Shown: positions 1 to 11,148 of the stretch, in pieces | Layout: every line of letters begins with the position of its first letter | Numbering within the stretch: the stretch's first letter is position 1 | DNA from: Alnus glutinosa | Taxonomy: Eukaryota; Streptophyta; Magnoliopsida; Fagales; Betulaceae | Length of the DNA stretch: 64,000 nucleotides | Direction of reading: 5' to 3' | NCBI RefSeq assembly: GCF_958979055.1 | Contig: NC_084886.1 | Span: 52,869,102 to 52,933,101, forward strand | Notes under the pieces: model-generated | The model's input: the letters and a program-made list of their open reading frames with translations, nothing else | What the model was told of the DNA's origin: nothing | Databases searched by the model: none | Made by a program: the position numbers and the translations under genes

Positions 1-3000
1 AGTCTTGCTGAATAAGTAACATTCTCGGCCACCACGTCTCTATAATTAATTCCTTCAATCTTTGGAAGGGCATTTCGATCGAATCTAGTGTCAGGGTGCT
101 GATTGTAAGCCCCTGACATCCAGAAAACATACTTCATTGTCTTGAATGTCATTCTTCTCACGTAGATGTCCTTCACATAAGCTCCTCTTCCGATGGCAGT
201 CTTGATTCTAACACCTGATTGTGTATCAATGGCTGTGATGTCTTCGGCTCTAACATCTTGAATTCCACCAGACATTTCACTGCCTAGAGCAATGGTAGCA
301 CTGTCGGGGGAAATGCAAGTAAGCCTTCTGATGACAAGCTGCTTTGTGGGCATTCCAAATTTGATTCCGTATTGATCCCAACCACTTTTCACGGCAATGC
401 AGTCGTCTCCTGAGACTACGAAGCAATCTTCAATACGAGTGTTTGTGCACGAATCTGGAAAACAAAACATGGGTGATCAGATAGTGTCTTAAGAAAAATT
501 CATTGGAAACAACATGATATGAATGAAAGGAAAATTTTAATCCATAATTTTTTAAGGGAAAATTATATATATATATACTTAATCCTCTTACACCAGTCTT
601 TTGGAAATTATTATTTTTGATATTTAACTTGATCGAACTATGATCAGTTCATGACCAATACGTGCAAATTTTGCATTTGAAATGCTTAAATTGCCCTTCA
701 ATCACATTTATCTTCTTCTTTTTCTTCTTCTTCTTCTTCTTTTCTTTTTTTTTTTTAAAAAAATAAAAAAATAAAATGATAATTCTGACATTTCAAGTCA
801 CTCTTTGAAATCACTCTGATCAATTTACACTTTGAGAACAAAGCCACTTTTTGACTCTCTAGCTAGTTGTTATATTTCACCAACCCAAACACAAATTGAC
901 CACAACCTTTTCTTTTGAATTGCTTTTAGATTCTTCGATTGCATTGAAAAAAGGTTGTACTTATATTAAAAATATATATATAATAAATTAAGTTGTTAAT
1001 TAGGTGGGTAGGTATTATTAAGAAGCCTAATAGCGTGTGGAAAAAGTCGGGAGTTAGTCCAATAATTAAGTGGAAACAAACCTGGGTCTATCCCATCAGT
1101 GTTAGGAGAGTCAACTGGTGCAAGGATCGTCAGTCCTTGGATTAGTACATTACTGCAATCAAAACCACAGAAATATGAGAAGAGGTGCTATGATCAAGTA
1201 CTGTGCATTAAGATAAACTTAATTAATATATAAAAGGAGGATATATGCATGCTCAAACCTGCTGTAAACCGGATGGACAAACCACGATGGAGAGTTGATT
1301 AGCGTAAGATTAGATATCTGGATTTGATCAGAGTACATGAGCTCGATCATGTATGGTCGGGTGACTTTCAACTCATTATTGTGAAACTTGTCCCACCAAA
1401 ATGCACCCTGGCCATCAATCGTGCCATTGTGACCTAATTATACATTCAAATTAATTTAGACATGGTCAACAAAATTGATCATATATATATATAATTATCA
1501 AAAATTAATGTGTAACTATCATAAATAATTACCAGTGATTACGACGTCTGTGAGATTTGTTCCAAATATGAGACTGCTGAACCGCCCACCAGCTGCATCC
1601 CTTCCCCTCCCGTAAGAAGGCAGTGCAGGAAGAAGAGGCCATTCTGACTCCATATCCTGGACCCATTTGATCATGCACGTATGTGACAAGTCAGAGCATC
1701 AGAAAAATAGAATCAAATAAGAGACGGAACCATGCATAATATTGTAACCAAAAAGATTGCACAACATTAATTATGATGGAATTTAATCAAGATTATGGCC
1801 TTGTTTGCCAAGCACCGGAACGAAACACAGTAGTGCTGACTATTGTTTATGTACTTTTTTTTTCTTTTTTCTTTTTTCACTTTTTCATATTTTCTAATAC
1901 CAATCAACATTAAAACATTTTTACTTTTTTCGCTTTTTATATCACATCAATAATTTTTTATTACTATTCAAATAAAAAAAATTCACTACAATACAAAATT
2001 TTTTCACTTTTATATACAAATACTTTTTACTTTATATCACATCATCATTTTTTACTAATTTTAAAATTAACAACCCACTGTTCTGTTTTGTACATGTATT
2101 TGCCAAACAAGCCCTAATCAATCAAGATTATATGACCATATATATTGTAACCGAAGTTGCCAGCCCTCCTGTGAAATTCAAGATTGGTTTGTGGTATTTT
2201 TTTCTAACTCCACGTAAGAAAACGTGTCTAAAACGAGAAAACAAAAAAGATAAGAAAAAGATAAGTCTGTTGGGCGGTCCCTCATCGTATGTGAGGGACC
2301 AACCAACGTAGAACAAACGAAGGGTGCAGCACTGCAGCCTGTCTTGTTTCAAAAAGAAAGTCACATAAATCATGATAATGTGTGACTTTTGACAAAAAGA
2401 GAAGGAAGAAAAAACAAGCAGCAACAAATTAAAGACCGAGAGATCAGCTTAGAGAAGAGAGCTGCGAGAGAGAAAAGATGAAGAAAATGGAGGCTTTTTA
2501 TATTTTAATTAGAGATAGGAAGTCGTTTACGGCTCGATCTTAATCAAAATTTTAGTATATTATTCCTGACGATGAGACCTACGTATTGACGGGTATCGAT
2601 TGTTGGATTTTCTCTCAAGGTATTTGATTGCTCATATCCACCTGGTGATATATTTCTTTTTTTTCTTTTTCTTTCTTTTATTGAAATCTACTCCAAATCT
2701 TGGAGTAACGAACTGTGTTTAATTCAAGAATAAATAAGTTCTTGATGTGTTGGCAGCTTCTATAAATTGTTTTAGAGAAGACACTTGTAAGCTTATTATT
2801 GTTGATAGTGAAATATTTAATTTGACTAGCTAGGTTATGTGATTTTCTCTCTTCAGACCGAAAGGTTTTTCACATATAAATTTTAGAATCTTGCCTGTGG
2901 GTTTTTTGACTTATTTATCTGTATTGTTATTTGTGTGTTTATCTTTTTGTGATAAATTAATTATTTAATTTGCACAAAGAAAGAAAAGTAGATAAATTAG

Positions 3001-4372
3001 GCTTGTGTTTGGTGATTGCAGGTATTCACCCCAGTTAACAAAGTCAACATCTAATTTCCATGATTTTAGCTTCAGATTTGGTCAGAGAGTAGGAACAATT
3101 ACCATAAGTTGGTGTTATATAACTTTCATGAAAAGTCGGGTTTCACTTTCATGGCTAGCAGCTATAACGCCTTTGGTTAATTTCTTGGCCATTAATACAT
3201 GAGAGCCTTTTCACATACAACATAAGGGAAAAGATAACGACAGTAGGCCAGTTTACAATAAGATATGCAACTTAAATTTGTAGTGTCTGTTTATCTCCGT
3301 CACAACGAAGAGATCGAGATGATACATGTTCTTAAATTACTATTATATATAGATTAATTTGTTCAAAATTTAATGCAGATTTTATTTATTAAATCAATGG
3401 TTATACTTGAGATAAATAAAACCCAAGAAACGACACGCCGCTGTTGACTAAAGTTTTGCTTAATTACCTGAGATGCAAGAATGACAGCATCCTCGTGGAG
3501 AAAAAGAGTGAAGTGGCTAGTGAGATTAAAGCTTCCAGTTAACCATTTTCCCGGAGGTACAATAAGCTCCGCCCCACCATCTTCTGCATGCTTGCCGAGG
3601 CTATCAATTGCAGCCATGAAAGCTTTAGTGTTTGATGTTTTTCCATCGCCAACCGCTCCAAATTCCGTCAAAATCGCACTATGCTTTCGACAATTTATTG
3701 CCCGGTACTGCAAGGTGGACGAAACCTTAACTGTACATTCTGCGACTCGTAAGTTTAGCATTCCCAATATAAGAATTGCTGAGATGGTCTGGATAACCTG
3801 TTTATCAAAGAAAATCAATTTTTGTGTCAACTTTAAATTCCTTCTTAATAGTTCTCAATCATATATATAACTAAAACTTAAAAATGTTTTACCCAAAAGA
3901 AAATAGTGCTTTTATTTATTTATTAATAAAGGAGAAATCAGAAGGGAAAAAAAAAAAACTAAAAATAAACAAGTTTGTAAACAAAACCTAGAAACCGCTG
4001 TATTAAAACAGAAAACTTTGCGTTGGAGTACTTGTAAAATGGGTTGAGAGCTTCTCCCTCTAGATCATTTCTTTGATCTTATATATAAGTGGGTTTCGGT
4101 TTTGCTGGATTCTCACATTTCTTCTTATTTCATAGCAATTTTCTTTGAGATAGACTGTTGTTTACGTTAGATGAAGGTTGTTTGTTATCTGGCTTCATAT
4201 ATATCACTAAGCAGCAAGAGCAGTCTGTTTTGTGAGATTCAACCTAGAATATAATTAACCCTAAAAAGATGATAATAGTACCAAATTAATGAAAAACGCA
4301 TTCATCAAAAAAACTGAGGGTGGAGAGAAAACGTACATGGGATGTTCTGAATGATCTTCGACATGTCTCCAT
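1..4372 (-). CDS. Probable polygalacturonase (GH28), 5' six exons, cut by left edge
   Basis: Glycoside hydrolase family 28 pectinase, expected to be secreted to the cell wall and act on homogalacturonan. Exons read on the minus strand: 4372-4337, 3797-3468, 1656-1533, 1433-1259, 1152-1082 and 454-1 (continues off the window). All junctions are GT-AG and in phase, giving about 397 residues of a family usually 450-490 long. A hydrophobic signal/anchor (VIQTISAILILGML) follows the 12-residue first exon. Further in come the pectate-lyase-like TEFGAVGDGKT, DSEWPLLPALPSYGRGRD, the family motifs NTDGIDP and SGDDC, and VRIKTAIGRG. The GHG catalytic-histidine motif is replaced by SPDSATIALGS, as I recall for a whole plant subclade, so pectin hydrolysis is not certain. 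The exon 2-exon 3 intron is 1.8 kb and carries a MITE. Family call is firm; substrate is inferred. Confidence 0.9.
1797..2114. mobile_element. MITE in polygalacturonase intron 2
   Basis: The ends are inverted: GGCCTTGTTTGCCAAGCACC on the left and, on the opposite strand, GGGCTTGTTTGGCAAATACA on the right. The interior is AT-rich, with T-rich runs and no ORF. The bases AATCAAGATTAT flank the left end directly and recur 5 bases beyond the right end, so the target duplication is ambiguous. The end sequence resembles PIF/Harbinger-type Tourist elements, but hAT is not excluded. Confidence 0.55.
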
Positions 4373-4437
4373 GGTATTGGTCTGCGAAGAGAGAATCTTT
4401 ATAATCGTTTTTCGTTTGCAAAACTAGGTGGCCGGGA

Positions 4438-4444
4438 ATTTATA
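4438..4444 (-). promoter_or_regulatory. Candidate TATA box of the polygalacturonase gene
   Basis: On the minus strand TATAAAT lies 66 bases upstream of the ATG at 4372, which would give a 5'UTR of about 35 bases. A second TATATAAAG lies further upstream near 4606-4614 and could be used instead. Confidence 0.4.
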
Positions 4445-4773
4445 GGGAACGTAATAATGGAAGGAAATCTAGGTCAAATCTTGGTGACGAATATAGATGA
4501 TTAACTCACTTGAAGAGAAGCCATACATGGCGGTGAAGTCACGTAAAAGTGGCGTGCGAGATCAGCGCGGTATGGTAACTGTGGCGCTTTCTGACTTTAT
4601 CTTTATATATTTGCGGGCTGCTTGCCCCCACGTATATTGAGAGATCGTGGTCGTGGTGGTCTTCCAATCAAATATTGTAAGAGGTTAATTTCAATTTATT
4701 AAGACTCATATATTCTCATAATTTTTATTGGTAGATTCTAAGACATTTACAAAAGAAAAAGAAAATTAATTGG

Positions 4774-5237
4774 GACAACTTAGGTACCGAACTAACAGCT
4801 TATTTGACTTCGGATCTGTTTTGGTTTACAATTTCAAAAAGTACAATTTAAAATAACAATTTAAAATGTGCGATTTGAAAAAAGGGTATCTAATTTTTCA
4901 AATGTCTCAATTACAGGTAGTCTGTTAGGATTTGCTGTTAAATCGTAACAAAATTTTTAAAATAATCCTCGTTTTTTTTTTAGGAAAAAAAATGCTAGAA
5001 TTTAGGTGTTGGTCAGAATTTAACGGAATCTGCAAAAATACTCATACTTGAGTCTTTGAAAATTTTTGTAAAAAAATAAACACGTGTATTTTGGGAATTA
5101 TGACATGATTTAACAGCAAATCCTAACAGAATACCTGTTATTGAAACGTTTTGAAAATTTAATATCTTATTTTGAGACGTTTTGAAGTTCACTAACCTTA
5201 AGTCAAATAGGCTGATAATACGGTACCTTTAAGTGAA
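4774..5237. mobile_element. Fold-back MITE, about 460 bp
   Basis: Outer arms pair GGTACCGAACTAACAGCTTATTTGACTT (4785 onward, given here only as its landmark) with its near complement ending near 5225. Inner arms share a long block around CTGTTAGGATTTGCTGTTAAATC, read forward near 4920-4945 and reversed near 5105-5130. The arms are about 150 bases long and imperfect. No coding capacity. Confidence 0.6.
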
Positions 5238-6686
5238 CTTCTTTTAAATTAATTTATTTCTTTGATATATAGTTATATAGTATTTGATCTAAAATATTAT
5301 TTTCATCAAAAAGTGTGATCAATTTTGAATGGGGCCATAAGCCATATATTCCTTAATTACTTTTGAAAACACGGAATTTGAAGAATATTTTGGATGACAC
5401 GTACGTACACCATTGTGCTTGATTGTTGGGGGATTATCCAACTAAATAGGATTCAAGCCCTAACAACCCACTAGATCATAACTGTTCTTTGACATTTTAA
5501 CCATGAACTATATCACTTTAGAATTTAGGCACATCCTCATTCCTATTTGTCAAGTAATTAGGTATATGTCGTTTTTCTCTTTTACCGAACAAGTGCTTTT
5601 CAATTTTCAATTTTTTTTTCCCCCTTTTCTAGGTTCATGTATAATTACTATTTTATGTTTTTATCTGTTACTCTCTTTCTTTATTATTTCTATCTCCCAC
5701 TTTCTCTTTCATGTTTGGATTCTTTTTTTAAAAAAATAAAAAATAAAGAATATTTAAAATGCATGGTATAGATAAAGAATAAATAACCGATGTACGTGGA
5801 ATGCATTTGAGAAGTCATTAACTAAAAAATATAACTTTGATTAACTATTTTAGATAGGAATTTAGAGAATTAATTCATTGTGAATGCTCTAATTAATAGG
5901 CTGATTTTAAAAATCTATAATTAATTATGTGATTATCAAGGGCCATGCTAGTATGATAAGTACAAGAGTCGTCATCCATTATTTTATTTTTGGGATGAAT
6001 TGATTTTGATCATCATTAATTTTTTTTTTAATTTCTAAATTGATCATCATTATTATTATCCTTGACGCGAGCACTCTCCATAACTTTGGCCAACTTATTC
6101 CGCCGCCCATCCTTTCCATTCCCCTCACCTTACTCAAGCACTGTGCATGCGTAGCCGATCGCGTGTAGAAGTTGATATATAGATCGAAACTTGTTAGGCA
6201 GGAGGCTGAGAAGAACATTAATTAGCGCGCAGCTGTCACACAAACCTCATGAAAAGCATGGTCCAGTTCGTATATTGTACGTATAGGACACCTAAATTGA
6301 TAGCTTTAAGCTGAGTTCTTATTCAATAGTGTTGGGCCGAGGATAATAAGTACTCAAGCTTGATTGAATTTGAGACTGCCCTCGAGCTGAACTGAAGCTT
6401 AATTGCTTGAGAACGTACGTGCATATATGCCCAAGATTAATTAATACTTTCAGAGACGGGCTTTTGAATAGTTTTTGTCAAACATAAATTACGAATTAAT
6501 CTCTCTGTCTCAAACACTTTTCTTTTTTAATTTTCTTCAGCACAGCACAATATTAATGCAAGTTTTCTTATGAAATCTTGTTATCACAACGCTCATTTTA
6601 ATTTTATATTTTTTTATTTTATTTATTAAAAATAAGTTTAAACTTATTCGTGAGAATTGTGTTAAAATATAAATTAGGAAAACATA

Positions 6687-7202
6687 TACATACCTTCTTA
6701 AACTACCACCCAATTGTCAATGTGCTCCCAAAACTACTAAATTACCAATTGTGTCAATGTCTCTCCTAAGTTATTAAACAATGCCAATGTCCCTTCAGGG
6801 ACAAAAATTATCTTCATAAAATTATAAAAATTATTAAAATTATATAAAAAATAATCAAAAAACCAAAAATTATTTTTAAAAAAAAAAAACGAAAAAAATA
6901 CATTTATTTTTTGTTTTTTTTTTTTTAGATTTTGATTTATATAATTCTCAATTTGGGCCACCCCTTGGATTTTCATTTTTCTCTTTCTTTTGTTGTTTTT
7001 TTTTTAAAAGAAAAAAAAAAAAGAGTTTTATCTTTCAAAAAAAAAATATTTGTTTCCAAATTTATAAGGATATATATTTGTCTTATTGAAACTTTTTTAA
7101 GGTTATTTTTGTCTTTTTGTTGGCTTTAGGGGAATATTAACATAATTGGTAATTTTGGGGCACATTGACAATAAAATGGTAGTTTGAAGGAGTATATGTA
7201 TT
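6687..7202. mobile_element. MITE family X (long inverted repeats)
   Basis: Left arm begins ATACATACCTTCTTAAACTA. The right arm, read on the other strand, begins ATACATATACTCCTTCAAAC and continues with a matching TACCA...TGTCAATGTG block. Arms are about 100 bases; the interior is A/T homopolymers. Related copies lie at 50205-50550 and, truncated, at 25690-25860. Confidence 0.65.
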
Positions 7203-7221
7203 TTTTTTCCTCTTTTTGGAT

Positions 7222-7460
7222 AGAAATTTCTTACAAACCTATTTGTAAGAATTTTTTACAACCCACATATAAAATTGACATATCTCTTGGCATGTGAGAA
7301 GCACAAGTTTTTTTTTAATAACATGTACTTCTCATATGTTTTTTTAATAGTATTACTGAAAAAACATGTGATTCTCTCATGCTTAAAAGACACATGTCAT
7401 CTTTATATGTAGATTGTAAAAAATTTCTTACAAACTGATTTGTAGGAAATTTATATTCTT
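7222..7460. mobile_element. MITE family Y
   Basis: Arms AGAAATTTCTTACAAACC... and, reversed, AATTTCCTACAAATCAG... continue into a shared block with TTTTTTACAA and GACATGTGTC. About 240 bp, no ORF. A related copy lies at 50546-50735, again directly beside a family X copy. Confidence 0.6.
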
Positions 7461-9183
7461 AATTAATTATTATTTCAAATCAACTCAAAACTTTTAAACT
7501 ATATCATTTCAGAGCTTTGGGTAAGTATCGGGGTTTTAGCCCAGTTGGTGTAGTTAACACTTAACACCCAAAACAAAAAGTTTTCTGGACTCCCATCCCC
7601 ACTATAAGTCTATAACTAGGCAATCGTATTTATTAGGCTTATGGGCCTCCAGAATCCAAGTTCTAGTAGGCCACACGTGTTCAGGTGGCCCAACATCACT
7701 AATAATTGCTAAAAGCACGAAACATATGGGTACCCCAGGCACTACCCATAATTGGCAATTTGGCACCCCCACCACCCACCACCCACCACCGACCACCACC
7801 ATGTCAAACCGGTCAGTCCGCGAAAGTCGACAGGTGTCAACGCTGGTCGGCAGTGCATCTGACACGTATCCAATAAGGGTGCCCAAAGTTAGGTTAGGCC
7901 AATCCGTGTGGGATGCAGTAATTAATCACATCTCCAAAAAGGTCCATCGTAGGCTAGGAAACGAGTTTTAGAATTAGCTCGAAGCTACACGTGTCACTTT
8001 ACAAGAGCCAATAAGTTGAAGCTAAAATCCAAACCGGAGCTGATGATGCTGTCTTTTTTTAAAGCATTCTGCGATGTGATTCGCTGTCGTCTCCTTCGCA
8101 ATCCTGCGACGGCCCATCAGCCTCACATTCTTTACTCTCAACCTGACATGTGTTGCTTATTTGCTGTCCACACATCAACCTCCATTTTCCCAACGTTCAT
8201 CCTTGCTTTCTTTTAAAACTACCAAAATATCACTTCAATTTATTTATTTTTTTCTTATAAAAAATCTCTCTATTTTTTTTTTAAAAAAAAAATTATGGTC
8301 ACTATTTAATATTATTATATCTAACAACGTAAATAATAATAAATATGTTTGTACGTTAATTAAAAAATTTAAATAATGTATATATATATACTGTGAAATT
8401 TAACAACATTAAATCTTAATCAGACCAAATAATTTATTCCAATATATGCTGTGTGGCAACAAATAATTATAAATAAGTCTAGATTTGATCCAACTTAAAT
8501 ATGTATAGCCGATGACCTACCTAAAAGTAAAAGTGGACTAAAACCCACTTTGAGACCCATCTGATCTAGAAAGATAATATGATATTTGGAATTATGTTAA
8601 ACTTGTGAATCATGCTTAATTAACTAATAAAGTTCGTTGTACGTTGGCAAAAAAAAAACTCTAGAGTTTGGTTTATTTCATTGTAAAGCACACTAAAAAA
8701 AATTTAAAAACTTGTTTTTATTAATTAATCTATATTCCAAAAATAATTTAAATTATTTGATTGCATCAGAAAATCCTAGTTTAAAAAAACTCCATAAAAA
8801 GTATGTAAGTGATAGGGGTTGAAGAAGTGGCTAAAATAATAGGAGAAATGAGAAGAAATGTCAAACGAGGGAGGTAGCAGTAAGACAAATGGAGAAAAGA
8901 GTCATTGATAGAGACCTGAGAGCAAAATAATAAATTGATTTTTTTCTTTGGCACACATACTAACAAATCAGGATACCCTGATATTCTATATTTCACACTA
9001 ACAAAGCTCTACTAGTCATTTATTGGTATTAAAAATAAAATAAAATAAAAATATGTTTTTAAAAACTCACAATAAATCATTTTGATTTGGAAGGAAAGGT
9101 TCTAGACATTCTTTTTATAAAATTAGGAGAATATGTGAAAAGGCCATAACCAATAATGTGGAATTGATAATTTGATATGGGTA

Positions 9184-9215
<32 letters not shown>

Positions 9216-9524
9216 TTATACCAAAAAACAATCCATGAAAATGGCATTAAAGCAAATAGAGAAAAGAGTGAGGGGCATGGGGCATGTGGCATCTGTTTTC
9301 GATCATTTGCACAGTGTTTCCAAATGAATATTTTATTTGTAGAGATCTACATGAAGATGTGGCTTCGGGCTCACCGTGCATTTAACCCTCCACTCTTCGA
9401 ACGATAAACCCAGAAAGAAGTAAAGAACACCGCGCTCCACTACAGTCCACGCTACACACACACACACACACTCTACTCTCTCTCTGACCTTGGCAAAGTC
9501 TCAAGGGTTGGCCCAAGTGCTGCC

Positions 9525-11148
9525 ATGGCGGTTGGACTCATCGCCGCCGCAACCCCCAAACCCTTCCGTCTCTTCCAGCACGCCCTCCTCCAAAAACCCT
9601 CACCCCTCTTCACCTCCTTGGCTCTCCGCCGTAGCAAAATCCACAAAACCAGAAGAAAAACATGCTTCACTATCTGTGTGATCATGGAGGACCAAAACCG
9701 AAATTCCCCGTTGGAGAATCTCAAAGCGGAAGATCCTGGTGGTATGAATTCTCAGATCCCATCCATACGTGTGACAGAGAGGTTGGCCAGGAAGAGATCG
9801 GAGAGGTTCACTTATCTCGTAGCCGCTGTTATGTCTAGCTTTGGTATTACTTCCATGGCTGTCATGGCTGTTTATTATAGATTTTCTTGGCAAATGGAGG
9901 TACTCTCTCTATCTATCTCTCCCTGCCCCTCTCTTCAAGCATATCTCTGTGTATGTATATGTAATGGAAATTGGATTTTGTTTTGGCATAGGGTGGAGAG
10001 GTGCCCTTGTCTGAAATGTTTGGTACATTTGCTCTCTCTGTGGGTGCTGTGGTAAGTTTCCTTTTATCTTTTCTTTCTAAAGAAAAAATGGATAGTGGGA
10101 TGATTTGGGTAGTCCTGAAATGAAGTGGGTAATTAATTTGGTTTTCAGGTGGGTATGGAGTTTTGGGCAAGATGGGCTCACAAAGCTCTCTGGCACGCTT
10201 CCTTATGGCATATGCATGAGGTTTGTTTTCAATACCTCTATTGCTCTCTCTCTTTCTGTAGAATCAGTTCTGTCTTCAAAAACAGTACCGCCCATTTGAA
10301 ACGACGAATTCTGCGACCTAAACATTTTTCTCCCCCTATTTGCAGTCGCACCATCGACCAAGAGACGGTCCGTTCGAGCTCAACGATGTTTTTGCCGTAA
10401 TCAACGCCGTCCCTGCTATTGCTCTCCTGGCCTATGGTTTCTTCCACAAGGGCCACGTGCCTGGCCTGTGTTTCGGCGCTGTAAGTCTCTCTCATTATCT
10501 TTCTGAATCTGGCTTTAATATTCTCTATTAACGGTTTAATAATATAATTACGTTAATTAATCTTACTTAATTAGCAAATGAATCTTGTGCGACGAAAATG
10601 ACCCCACGATTTTTTCATATTAACGTATTGACTCGGAGCAGGGTCTTGGAATTACGGTGTTTGGCATGGCGTACATGTTCGTCCACGACGGTCTGGTTCA
10701 CAAAAGATTCCCAGTGGGGCCCATCGCCAACGTGCCCTACTTCAGGAGGGTCGCTGCGGCTCACACGGTACCTATTCACCAATCACCAGTCGTCCAAACA
10801 AATATATATTTTCTTTAATCTTTTCCTGCAACAGAATCTGACGGTCAAGATTTCGTTTGATTTTGATGTTTTGCTGCAGCTCCATCACTCGGATAAGTTC
10901 GATGGTGTGCCCTACGGTTTGTTTTTGGGACCTAAGGTACGACTGGGCTTCTTTTTTTTATTATTATTTTTTAAAAAAAAAAAAAAAAACGGTGTCGTTT
11001 TTTCTTTGTAAGCTTGCTTCTTATTACAGTGGCAGCTGGTGAGTGAATTTTGTGCTAAACTGTGGTGCAGGAACTGGAAGAAGTGGGAGGGCTGGAAGAA
11101 TTGGAAAAGGAGATAAGTAGGAGAAGCAAATCGTATAACGGCGGATGA
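9525..11148 (+). CDS. CHYB: Beta-carotene 3-hydroxylase (non-heme di-iron), plastid
   Basis: Converts beta-carotene through beta-cryptoxanthin to zeaxanthin at the plastid membrane. Seven exons: 9525-9899, 9992-10051, 10149-10220, 10346-10480, 10642-10767, 10880-10936 and 11071-11148, all in phase, giving 300 aa, the normal length. Residues 1-50 are a Ser/Arg-rich transit peptide starting MAVGLIAAATPKPF. A membrane helix lies near 96-118. The four His clusters that bind the two irons are intact: HKALWH (156-161), HMHESHH (166-172), HDGLVH (229-234) and HTLHH (255-259). Nothing is broken. From memory, the Arabidopsis orthologues are At4g25700 and At5g52570. The start is the first ATG of the frame, in good context (GCCATGG). 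Confidence 0.97.

Larger units (their letters stand above)
4373..9524. other. MITE-rich intergenic spacer between polygalacturonase and carotene hydroxylase
   Basis: No gene is supported over these 5.1 kb. The stretch holds the polygalacturonase promoter, three inverted-repeat elements listed separately, many A/T homopolymers (for example a run of about 26 A at 9189-9215) and a (CA)n/(CT)n tract at 9456-9484 in the 5'UTR of the hydroxylase. Long ORFs here are low-complexity. The more GC-rich stretch at 7700-7930 does not match a family I recognise. Confidence 0.6.

Noticed and set aside
7525-7610. GTTTTAGCCCAGTTGGTGTAG as a tRNA or SINE A box
   Set aside because: No B box at proper spacing and no cloverleaf.
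7726-7971. ORF ending WDAVINHISKKVHRRLGNEF, a little like a LINE reverse-transcriptase tail
   Set aside because: Too short and no RT motif nearby; similarity could be chance.
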